Shown here piece by piece: positions 16,466 to 23,875 of a stretch of 23,875 nt of DNA; position 1 is the first letter of the stretch; each line of letters starts with the position of its first letter. The notes beneath the pieces were generated by a model. The model searched no databases and had not been told where the DNA came from. It worked only from the letters and a program-made list of their open reading frames with translations. The stretch comes from Ottowia sp. GTDB lineage: Bacteria; Pseudomonadota; Gammaproteobacteria; Burkholderiales; Burkholderiaceae_C. Made by a program: the position numbers and the translations under genes. The stretch spans positions 1 through 23,875 of the forward strand of contig JALOAS010000046.1 of assembly GCA_023228705.1 (NCBI GenBank), in the 5' to 3' direction.

Positions 16466-17737
16466 CTACGGCCCCGGCGCGGCAGCCGCTGGAACGCGGC
16501 CACGCTGCTGCTGCGGGGCTCGGGCCTGCTCCGGTGCGTCCGCGTCGCCGCTCTCCTGCGGGCGCGCCACCCTGACCTTCTCGCCCGCCCTGACGCGGTC
16601 GCCGCCTTCGCTGACCACCCGCTCGCCCGCTGCCAGCCCTTCTGTAATCAGCACCTGCTCGGCTCCGGCCAGTCCCTGGGTGACAAGCCGCATGTGCGCC
16701 ACCAGCTCGTCGTCGATCACGTACGCGTAGTCGCCGGCCAGGCTGTTGCGCACGGCGGTGACGGGCACCAGCACACCATCCATGAATCCCAGTTGCAGGC
16801 GCACGTTGACGAACTGGTTGGGGAACAGGCGGCCGTCGTTGTTGGCAAACCGGGCCTTGGCGCGTACCGTCCCCGAGGCCGTATCAACCAGGTTGTCCAG
16901 CGTCAGGAATTCACCCAGCGCCAGGACTTCGCTGCGCGTGCGGTCCAGCACGGCTACCGGCAACAGGCCGGCGGCGTGCGCCTGCTGCACCGCCGGCAAC
17001 CGGTCCTGCGGAATGGAAAAGACCACGTCCATGGGAACCATCTGGGTGATCGTGGCCACCGTCGTGTCATCGGCACTGACCAGGTTGCCCCGGTCCACGG
17101 CGCGCAGGCCGATCAGGCCAGTCGCCGGCGCCCGGATTTCGGTGAAATCCAGGTTCAACCGTGCCGCATCGACGTTGGCCTTGTCCTCCGCCACCGTCGC
17201 CTGGAGCTGCTGCACCAGCGCCGCCTGCGTATCCAGCTCCTGGCGTGCAATGGAATCCTGCTTCCACAGGGCCTGGTAGCGCTTCAGCGTCACTTTGGCC
17301 GCGGCCAGTTGCGCCTCGTCGCGGGCTTGCTGGGCACTGGCCTGTGCCAACGCCTGCCGGTAGGAGCGCGCATCAACCCGCGCCAGCACCTGGTCCTGCG
17401 CGACCTGCTGGCCTTCGGCAAACAGGATCTCGGTCAGGATGCCCGACACCTGTGGCACCACCTGCACGGTCAGTGGCGAGGTCACGGTGCCCAGCGCCTC
17501 GATGACCATGGGCAGGCGTCCGCGCTCGGCCACGGCCGCGCCCACGGTCACGCTGCCGTCAAAACGTCCGCGCCCGAACCCGCCCGCAGCATCGGCCGGC
17601 GCCTGCGCGCGCTGCATCAGATACCAGGCACCGGCAGCCAGTGCCACGAGCAGCAGCAGGAACAGCAGGACGCCACGCCAGCCGCGCGGCTGGCGCCTGC
17701 CGCCTGCGTCGGCCGGGACAGAATCGGGATCAGACAT
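16466..17737 (-). CDS. mdtA: RND efflux membrane-fusion (periplasmic adaptor) protein, MdtA-like
   Basis: A 423-residue adaptor of the HlyD/AcrA/MdtA family that links the RND pumps to the outer-membrane channel. A single N-terminal membrane anchor (about residues 20-40, GVLLFLLLLVALAAGAWYL) follows a short Arg-rich cytoplasmic head; no lipobox is present. The biotinyl-lipoyl domain half reads VVPQVSGILTEILFAEGQQV, then a helical hairpin rich in Ala/Gln, the LDFTEIRAPATGLIGLRAVD return strand, and a beta-barrel with GRLFPNQFVNVRLQLG. A Pro/Gln/Arg-rich tail ends the protein. It is the first gene of the efflux operon; the ATG at 17737 has no strong ribosome site. The next gene begins 6-12 bp after its stop. 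Family and role are certain, and MdtA is the best match because two different pump genes follow. Confidence 0.93.
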   Translation of the reverse strand: MSDPDSVPADAGGRRQPRGWRGVLLFLLLLVALAAGAWYLMQRAQAPADAAGGFGRGRFDGSVTVGAAVAERGRLPMVIEALGTVTSPLTVQVVPQVSGILTEILFAEGQQVAQDQVLARVDARSYRQALAQASAQQARDEAQLAAAKVTLKRYQALWKQDSIARQELDTQAALVQQLQATVAEDKANVDAARLNLDFTEIRAPATGLIGLRAVDRGNLVSADDTTVATITQMVPMDVVFSIPQDRLPAVQQAHAAGLLPVAVLDRTRSEVLALGEFLTLDNLVDTASGTVRAKARFANNDGRLFPNQFVNVRLQLGFMDGVLVPVTAVRNSLAGDYAYVIDDELVAHMRLVTQGLAGAEQVLITEGLAAGERVVSEGGDRVRAGEKVRVARPQESGDADAPEQARAPQQQRGRVPAAAAPGP

Positions 17738-17818
17738 GCGTGATACGTGCTCGCTCGGGAATCAGGGGGTCCATGCAACGCTGCGCACATGCTGCGCCGT
17801 CGTTGCAGCCGCGTGATG

Positions 17819-17841
17819 TGTCAATTTTCAAGAAATGTAAA
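17819..17841 (-). promoter_or_regulatory. Direct repeat TTTACA-N11-TTGACA upstream of the efflux operon
   Basis: On the minus strand two similar hexamers, TTTACA (17841-17836) and TTGACA (17824-17819), are spaced 17 bases start to start in an AT-rich island within GC-rich DNA, 80-100 bases before the mdtA-like start. TTGACA is a perfect -35 hexamer, but no good -10 follows at normal spacing. The pair could alternatively be a binding site for an OmpR-type response regulator, which often controls such pumps. The repeat lies just past the uppP stop. Confidence 0.3.
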
Positions 17842-17861
17842 GCTGCGCGACGCGGGGCGGA

Positions 17862-18686
17862 CTAAACCGACCATTGCACCCAGCCGCCCCACCAGGTCAG
17901 CAGGACGATGAGGCCAAAGGCCATGCGGTACCACGCAAATGGCACGAAGCTGTTGTGGGCAATGTAGTGCAGCAGCCAGCGCACGCAGAACCAGGCGCTG
18001 ACAAAGGAAAAGACCAGGCCCACGGCAAACAGCGGCAGGTCGGCTGCAGACAGCAGCGCCCGGTCCTTGTAAACGGAATACGCGCCGGCGCCAATGAGCG
18101 TGGGGATCGCCAGGAAGAATGAAAATTCCGTGGCCGCCTTGCGCGACAGCCCCAGCAGCATGCCGCCAATGATCGTTGCGCCGGAGCGGCTGGTACCCGG
18201 CACCATGGCCAGGCATTGCACCAGCCCCACCTTGAGCGCATCGGCAGGCGACATGTCATCCACGCTGTGCACGCGCGCGGCGCTCTGGGGCCGTCGCTCC
18301 GCCCACAGGATGATGAACGCCCCCGCGACAAACGCGGCGGCCACCACCTGCGGCCGGAACAGGTGCTGCGTGATCAGCTGGGCCAGCAGCAGGCCCAGCA
18401 CCACCGCGGGTACGAATCCGATCAGCACGTTCAGCACAAAGCGCTGCGCCTGCCGCCCGTGCGGCAGCTCGCGCAGCGTCGCACTGATTTTCTGCCAGTA
18501 AACCAGGATCACGGCAAAAATGGCGCCTGTCTGTATGGCAATGTCAAAGACCTTGGCCTTGTCGTCGGAAAAACCCAGCAGCGCGCCGGCCAGGATGAGG
18601 TGCCCCGTGCTGGAGATGGGCAGGAACTCGGTCAGCCCCTCGACAATCCCCATGATCGCGGCCTTGAGCAGCAAAATCGCTTCCAA
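17862..18686 (-). CDS. uppP: Undecaprenyl-diphosphatase (bacitracin resistance protein BacA/UppP)
   Basis: A 274-residue polytopic inner-membrane enzyme that dephosphorylates undecaprenyl diphosphate, recycling the lipid carrier of peptidoglycan and other envelope polymers. Both active-site motifs are present: EGLTEFLPISSTGH at residues 16-29 (E16, E20, H29) and PGTSRSGATIIGG from residue 163 (R167). The start is a TTG at 18686, preceded by AGGA 8 nt upstream; this gives MEAILLLKAAIMG, the usual beginning, and a length equal to the E. coli enzyme (273). An in-frame GTG at 18764 would add 26 unlike residues. It is divergent from the retropepsin-like gene and lies 124 bp upstream of the efflux operon on the same strand, so read-through into that operon is conceivable. 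Confidence 0.95.
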   Translation of the reverse strand: MEAILLLKAAIMGIVEGLTEFLPISSTGHLILAGALLGFSDDKAKVFDIAIQTGAIFAVILVYWQKISATLRELPHGRQAQRFVLNVLIGFVPAVVLGLLLAQLITQHLFRPQVVAAAFVAGAFIILWAERRPQSAARVHSVDDMSPADALKVGLVQCLAMVPGTSRSGATIIGGMLLGLSRKAATEFSFFLAIPTLIGAGAYSVYKDRALLSAADLPLFAVGLVFSFVSAWFCVRWLLHYIAHNSFVPFAWYRMAFGLIVLLTWWGGWVQWSV

Positions 18687-18854
18687 AATGGCTTTCCTGG
18701 TTGTAAAGACGGCGCTGCAGGCTGCCCCAAGTGCCGCAGCGCAAGCGGCCACGATCGGGCACACCCGGCCTGAAGTCTATCGAACCGGCCTTTGCGTGCC
18801 GTGCCATTTTGAACAACAACGCCTGTCGCCCACGGCAAATCGGCAAAAAACAGG

Positions 18855-18860
18855 CATACT
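18855..18860 (+). promoter_or_regulatory. -10-like CATACT immediately before the retropepsin-like gene
   Basis: CATACT ends six bases before the ATG, so transcription would start at or next to the start codon (leaderless mRNA). No convincing -35 lies 16-18 bases upstream and no clear Shine-Dalgarno is seen at usual spacing. The 180-base region 18687-18866 must also hold the uppP promoter, which I could not place. Confidence 0.35.
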
Positions 18861-18866
18861 CAAGGC

Positions 18867-19409
18867 ATGCAGCAGGGTCCCAAGACACGCAGTACCGCAA
18901 GCACGCTGCGCCGCAGCACGCTGGCAATGATGGTCTTCTGGCTTGTCGTGGCGGGCGTGCTGTGGGCGGGATTCCAGTGGAACGAGACGCGCCAGCGCGC
19001 CAACCTCGCCGCCTACACCGCCAGCGGCGGCGAGCTCGTGATCCCGCGCAGCCGCGACGGCCACTTCTACGTTGCCGGCGAAGTCAACCACGCGCCGGTC
19101 CGCTTCCTGGTCGACACCGGCGCCACCAGCGTCGCGGTCACCGCGCAGCTGGCCCAGGCCGCACGCCTGCCCGCCGGGCAGCCCATCGTGCTGGCCACGG
19201 CCGGCGGCAACACCCGGGGCCGGCTGGTGCGCGGCGTTCCCATAAAGGTCGGCCCGCTGGTCTACAACGACACGACGGTCACCGTAGGCCTGCAGGCCGA
19301 ACGCCCCGATGCCGCCCTGCTCGGGCAGTCATTCCTGCGTCATTTCGACGTTCGCATCAGCGCCGGGCAAATGACGCTGAAACCCGGCGCCCCGTCGCAG
19401 CCGTCCTGA
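18867..19409 (+). CDS. Membrane-anchored retropepsin-like aspartic protease (clan AA, TIGR02281-type)
   Basis: A 180-residue protein with one N-terminal membrane anchor (about residues 18-37, rich in Met/Val/Leu/Trp) and a periplasmic retroviral-type aspartic protease domain. The catalytic motif is FLVDTGATSVAV with D83-T84-G85, and the second conserved element ALLGQSFLRHFDVRI follows near residues 155-169. Such single-domain proteases act as dimers. The length is typical of the bacterial family. The N-terminus is basic with no cleavage site, so it is probably tethered facing the periplasm. ATG 18867 is the natural start; GG in AAGGC is too close to act as a normal ribosome site. It is divergent from uppP and convergent with the His-rich protein gene. 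The substrate is unknown; the family is often found in proteobacteria without an assigned role. Confidence 0.85.
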   Translation: MQQGPKTRSTASTLRRSTLAMMVFWLVVAGVLWAGFQWNETRQRANLAAYTASGGELVIPRSRDGHFYVAGEVNHAPVRFLVDTGATSVAVTAQLAQAARLPAGQPIVLATAGGNTRGRLVRGVPIKVGPLVYNDTTVTVGLQAERPDAALLGQSFLRHFDVRISAGQMTLKPGAPSQPS

Positions 19410-19450
19410 GCGTCGGCCGCCGGGCGGCTCCACCCCGGTGCGAACCGGCT

Positions 19451-19789
19451 TCAGCGGTTCCAGTGCCCGTGGCGGTGTCCCTGCCCGTGACGATGCCGGT
19501 GATGCGACCGGTAGTCGTGCCGATGCGGCCGATAATGACGGCGCTGCGAGCGGTAGTGGTGCCGGTGCGGCCTGTAACGAGGCCCGTACGTCCGGTACAC
19601 CGGGCGCGGCTGCACGTACACCGGCGCGCCGTAATAGATGGGGCCGCCCTGAACCACGCCCAGCGCCATCCCGGGCGAGCCCAGCGTCAGCGACCAAGAG
19701 ACGTCAGAATCGGCCTGGGCAGCACCAGCGAACCCCAGCGATCCGGCAACAAAGGCGCCGATCAAAAAGATGCGCGAAACGGCTTTCAT
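19451..19789 (-). CDS. Small secreted His/Arg/Tyr-rich protein with a 14-residue tandem repeat
   Basis: A 112-residue protein with a clear Sec signal peptide (MKAVSRIFLIG, hydrophobic core, cleavage likely after AQA at 26). The mature 86 residues begin DSDVSWSLTLGSPG, then Tyr/Pro/Val-rich sequence, and end in 41 residues holding 13 His and 12 Arg. Within that tail YRPHRHHYRSQRRH is followed directly by YRPHRHDYRSHHRH, an 11/14 match. The ATG at 19789 has a strong ribosome site (AGGAGA); an upstream in-frame start at 19828 would bury the signal peptide. Proteins with a similar signal, VSW-type mature start and Pro/Tyr/His-rich tail are common in Burkholderiales as hypotheticals. Metal or polyanion binding in the periplasm is a guess from composition. 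It converges with the retropepsin-like gene across 41 bp. Confidence 0.75.
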   Translation of the reverse strand: MKAVSRIFLIGAFVAGSLGFAGAAQADSDVSWSLTLGSPGMALGVVQGGPIYYGAPVYVQPRPVYRTYGPRYRPHRHHYRSQRRHYRPHRHDYRSHHRHRHGQGHRHGHWNR

Positions 19790-19997
19790 GGCTTTCTCCT
19801 GTACAAACACGATCCATCCTCGCGGCAAGATCTGTCCTCATTACACCTGCTTGACTCCTGAAAGGCCATGCCTGCTCTGTGAAGAATGCATCATTTTGTA
19901 ATAACTGCGCCGTCTCTCTCCGCCGCAACCCACGCCAACAGCCCGGGCCAGCCCAGGCGACCAACCCTGGTACGCCCGCGGCAGCACGCACTCTCCT

Positions 19998-20003
19998 TAG
20001 AAT
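19998..20003 (+). promoter_or_regulatory. -10-like TAGAAT immediately before glnS
   Basis: TAGAAT ends six bases before the glnS ATG, placing the expected transcription start on the first base of the start codon. There is no Shine-Dalgarno in the intervening CCAGCC and no clear -35. The remainder of the 220-base divergent region 19790-20009 should also contain the promoter of the His-rich gene; nothing there could be placed with confidence. Confidence 0.35.
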
Positions 20004-20009
20004 CCAGCC

Positions 20010-21839
<1,830 letters not shown>

Positions 21840-21843
21840 GCGC

Positions 21844-21875
21844 TGCTGGGGCCCGGTCGCACCCGGGCCCCAGCA
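21844..21875. terminator. Perfect 13-bp GC hairpin between convergent glnS and mipA-like genes
   Basis: The arm TGCTGGGGCCCGG at 21844-21856 pairs perfectly with CCGGGCCCCAGCA at 21863-21875 around a 6-nt loop (TCGCAC). It begins four bases after the glnS stop and lies 24 bases beyond the stop of the mipA-like gene on the other strand, the place for a shared bidirectional terminator. No T tract follows on either strand, so it may act as a barrier or 3'-end stabiliser rather than a textbook intrinsic terminator. Confidence 0.65.
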
Positions 21876-21899
21876 ACCGCGCAGGCCGGCGCGCCGACA

Positions 21900-22844
21900 T
21901 CAGTTGCGCCAGGCCACGCCTATGGAAGCGGACATGCCGCTGCTGTGCAGGGTCAGCGGCGAGCGCCTGGCGTCGCCGTGCAGCTGCGAGAAGCCGATGC
22001 CGCCAAAAGCAACCCATCGCCGCGAGATGGCATGCGCCACATCCACCCCCACATTGGTCTCGAACAGGCCGGCGCGCGGCCGGAACGGCGCAAAGCCATA
22101 CGCGGGTGAATCCGGTATCCCGTACTGGCTGCGCATGTACGCTCCGTTTCCAAACGATGCGCCCACGCCTGTGGTGATGGTCGTGACCTGGCTCATCGGG
22201 TACTGGTAGCTCAGCCGTGCATCGCCCTTGAGGCCGCCGTGCTTGCCCAGGATGTCCTGCGATGCACCCAGGCTTGCGGTCCAGCGCTGCCCCAGGAAGT
22301 AGCGCGCCTTGACCCGCAGCCGCGCGGTGACCGGCACGTCCGGCGCCCGGCGCAGGCGGTCCGAGCTTGCGCCGTCGCGCCCGCGGTCTATGCTCAGCCC
22401 CAGGCTGACGTTGAATCGGTCGGTGGCGCGCACGATGCGCTCGATGGAACCGCCGCGGGCGCTGTTGCGCTCGCGGCCCTGCGCCATCAGGCTGTGCCCG
22501 CCGCCTGTGCTCGCGTGCACGCGCCCCCATTCCAGCGCCAGCACCGGCCGCACCCCGTAGCCCCGGCCCGAGCGGCCAAAGAAATCCGGCTTGGAGTTGA
22601 CCTCGGCACCCACGATCCAGCGCAGCTGGCGGTCCTCCTTGTCCAGGCTCTGGTGACGCGCAGCCCACTCGGGCGTGACCAGCACCCGCGGCGCGCGCTG
22701 CTGCGTGGCCGACGCCATGCCGGCAGCCGGCGCCGCCGTTGCGCCCGCACGTGGTGGCAGGCTGTTTGGATCGCCCGGCTGCCCCTGCGCGATCGCCAGC
22801 GGGGACAGGGACAGCCCAAGGAGCAGAAGGGTCAGAGAACGCAC
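21900..22844 (-). CDS. MipA/OmpV family outer-membrane protein
   Basis: A 314-residue secreted beta-barrel protein. A GTG at 22844, with GGGA 7 nt upstream, opens a Sec signal peptide (VRSLTLLLLGLSLSPLAIA, cut before QGQPGD). After a Pro/Ala linker, alternating amphipathic strands follow, many ending in aromatic residues. RWIVGAEVNSKPDFFGRSGRGYG resembles the family's early strand (quoted here as RWIVGAEV and SKPDFFGRSGRGYG). The C-terminal segment FGGIGFSQLHGDARRSPLTL and the last strand ASIGVAWRN match the MipA/OmpV pattern of a final barrel strand, though it ends in Asn rather than Phe. MipA scaffolds murein-synthesis and lytic enzymes in E. coli; most relatives have no proven role. It lies 73 bp downstream of dusA on the same strand and has its own promoter-like element. 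An in-frame ATG at 23102 lies inside dusA and was rejected. Confidence 0.8.
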   Translation of the reverse strand: MRSLTLLLLGLSLSPLAIAQGQPGDPNSLPPRAGATAAPAAGMASATQQRAPRVLVTPEWAARHQSLDKEDRQLRWIVGAEVNSKPDFFGRSGRGYGVRPVLALEWGRVHASTGGGHSLMAQGRERNSARGGSIERIVRATDRFNVSLGLSIDRGRDGASSDRLRRAPDVPVTARLRVKARYFLGQRWTASLGASQDILGKHGGLKGDARLSYQYPMSQVTTITTGVGASFGNGAYMRSQYGIPDSPAYGFAPFRPRAGLFETNVGVDVAHAISRRWVAFGGIGFSQLHGDARRSPLTLHSSGMSASIGVAWRN

Positions 22845-22875
22845 GCGGATATCCCGCAAAAACGCCAGGCAGCTG

Positions 22876-22881
22876 ATTCTA
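22876..22881 (-). promoter_or_regulatory. -10-like TAGAAT upstream of the mipA-like gene
   Basis: TAGAAT reads 22881 to 22876 on the minus strand, 31 bases before the GTG start, within the 73-bp gap after dusA. It would give a short leader containing the GGGA ribosome site. No strong -35 is seen 16-18 bases upstream. Confidence 0.35.
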
Positions 22882-22917
22882 TGCGGGTCGCTGCCGGCAT
22901 CCGCGGCAGCGATGCGT

Positions 22918-23875
22918 TTACGCAACAGCGGGTTCGGGCACGCGCAGCGCCGCGCTGGCCTGCGCAGCCACGTCGGCAACCGGCAGCATCTTGAGGCCAT
23001 GGTCGCTCCAGATGCGCCGCCACAGCCGCGCGCCTGGCTCGCCCTTGTACAGACCCAGCATGTGCCGGGCCATGGCCGGCCATTCGCTGCCGGTGCGCGC
23101 ATGCTCCCGCGCCATGTGCGCGACCATCTGCGCCTGCACGTCGGCGCGCGTGAGTGGCCGCGGGCCCGGCGCTGCGCCCCAGAACCGCGTGTCCCAGCCG
23201 CTCAGCCACCAGGGATCGTGGTACGCGGCCCGCCCGACCATCACGCCATCCACGTGCGCCAGGTGCTCCTGGACCTGCGCATCGCTGGCAATGCCGCCGT
23301 TGATGACGATGCCCAGTTGCGGGAAGTCCCGCTTGAGCCGGTACACCAGCGCGTGGCGCAACGGCGGCACGGTGCGGTTCTGCCTGGGGCTCAGCCCCTG
23401 CAGCCATGCGTTGCGCGCGTGGACGATGAAGATGCGGCAGCCTGCCTCGGCCACGGTTCCGACAAAGTCGCGCACAAAGGCATAGCTTTCAATGCGATCT
23501 ATGCCAATCCGGTGCTTGACCGTCACCGGCACGTCGACGACATCGACCATGGCCCGCACGCAGTCGGCCACGCGCGCCGGCTCGGCCATGAGGCAGGCAC
23601 CCAGCGCACCGCGCTGCACGCGCTCGCTGGGGCAGCCGCAGTTGAGGTTGATCTCGTCAAACCCGGCCCTGGCTCCCAGGCGCGCGCAATGCGCCAGGTC
23701 CGCCGGGTCGTTGCCGCCCAGCTGCAGCGCCACCGGGTGCTCGGCCTCGTCCAGCCGCAGGCGCTCCTGCTGCGACGCGCCATGGATGAGCGCGTCGGTG
23801 CTGATCATTTCGGTGTAAAGCCGCGTCCTTTGCGTCAGCAGCCGGTGGAAGTGGCGGCAGTGCCTGTCTGTCCAT
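22918..23875 (-). CDS. dusA: tRNA-dihydrouridine synthase A (5' end beyond window)
   Basis: The C-terminal 318 or so residues of an FMN-dependent tRNA-dihydrouridine synthase that reduces uridine in the D-loop of tRNAs (U20/U20a in DusA). The open frame runs to the right edge: before the Met at 23808 it still encodes WTDRHCRHFHRLLTQRTRLY, the conserved DusA beginning after the FMN-binding MMDWT motif, so the true start lies outside. Other landmarks are VALQLGGNDP, FDEINLNCGCPSERVQ with the catalytic Cys in GCPS (C59 counted from 23808), GACLMAEP, TVKHRIGID, the FIVHARNAWLQGLSP loop characteristic of DusA, and the flavin-phosphate site INGGIASD plus GVMVGRAAYHDPW. The C-terminal helical RNA-binding domain is complete. 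The mipA-like gene follows on the same strand. Confidence 0.96.
   Translation of the reverse strand, partial: WTDRHCRHFHRLLTQRTRLYTEMISTDALIHGASQQERLRLDEAEHPVALQLGGNDPADLAHCARLGARAGFDEINLNCGCPSERVQRGALGACLMAEPARVADCVRAMVDVVDVPVTVKHRIGIDRIESYAFVRDFVGTVAEAGCRIFIVHARNAWLQGLSPRQNRTVPPLRHALVYRLKRDFPQLGIVINGGIASDAQVQEHLAHVDGVMVGRAAYHDPWWLSGWDTRFWGAAPGPRPLTRADVQAQMVAHMAREHARTGSEWPAMARHMLGLYKGEPGARLWRRIWSDHGLKMLPVADVAAQASAALRVPEPAVA

Noticed and set aside
19442..19460. Stem GAACCG / CGGTTC around the stop codon of the His-rich gene as a terminator
   Set aside because: A short 6-bp stem overlapping the coding end with no following T run; more likely chance.

Overview
This is a GC-rich (strong G/C preference at third codon positions), densely packed chromosomal stretch. 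Protein styles point to a betaproteobacterium of the order Burkholderiales: the class I fumarase, GlnS, UppP, the DusA N-terminus and the small secreted His/Arg/Tyr-rich protein all look typical of that group. The genus cannot be fixed from the sequence alone. I saw no rRNA, tRNA, CRISPR array, insertion sequence or phage gene.

Region 1 (about 1-7300, minus strand) is one compact six-gene operon. In transcription order it encodes a class I Fe-S fumarase/mesaconase-type hydratase, a MaoC/FAS1-like dehydratase, an acyl-CoA dehydrogenase, a CaiB/BaiF CoA-transferase, an MmgE/PrpD protein and a CitE-like lyase. From memory, this gene set resembles the Pseudomonas aeruginosa itaconate locus (ict-ich-ccl with an acyl-CoA dehydrogenase and an MmgE/PrpD gene). 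The most economical reading is catabolism of C5 branched dicarboxylates (itaconate, mesaconate, citramalate): CoA activation, hydration to citramalyl-CoA, and cleavage to pyruvate plus acetyl-CoA. No regulator or transporter gene of the operon lies inside the window.

Region 2 (7300-8381) is a 353-base divergent intergenic region followed by a plus-strand gene for a METTL21-like SAM methyltransferase.

Region 3 (8509-17737, minus strand) is a complete tripartite RND efflux operon of MdtABC type: membrane-fusion protein, two different RND pumps and a NodT-family outer-membrane lipoprotein. The last three genes overlap by GTGA or ATGA, so translation is probably coupled. The first pump carries a 126-nt in-frame expansion that partly repeats its own flank and has atypical codons.

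Region 4 (17862-23875) holds cell-envelope and translation genes: uppP (minus), a membrane-anchored retropepsin-like protease (plus), a secreted His-rich protein with a 14-residue tandem repeat (minus), glnS (plus), a MipA/OmpV outer-membrane protein (minus), and dusA, whose 5' end runs off the right edge (minus). A 13-bp perfect hairpin separates the convergent glnS and mipA-like genes. All three complete plus-strand genes have a -10-like hexamer ending 6-7 nt before the start codon and no Shine-Dalgarno, which suggests leaderless transcripts.
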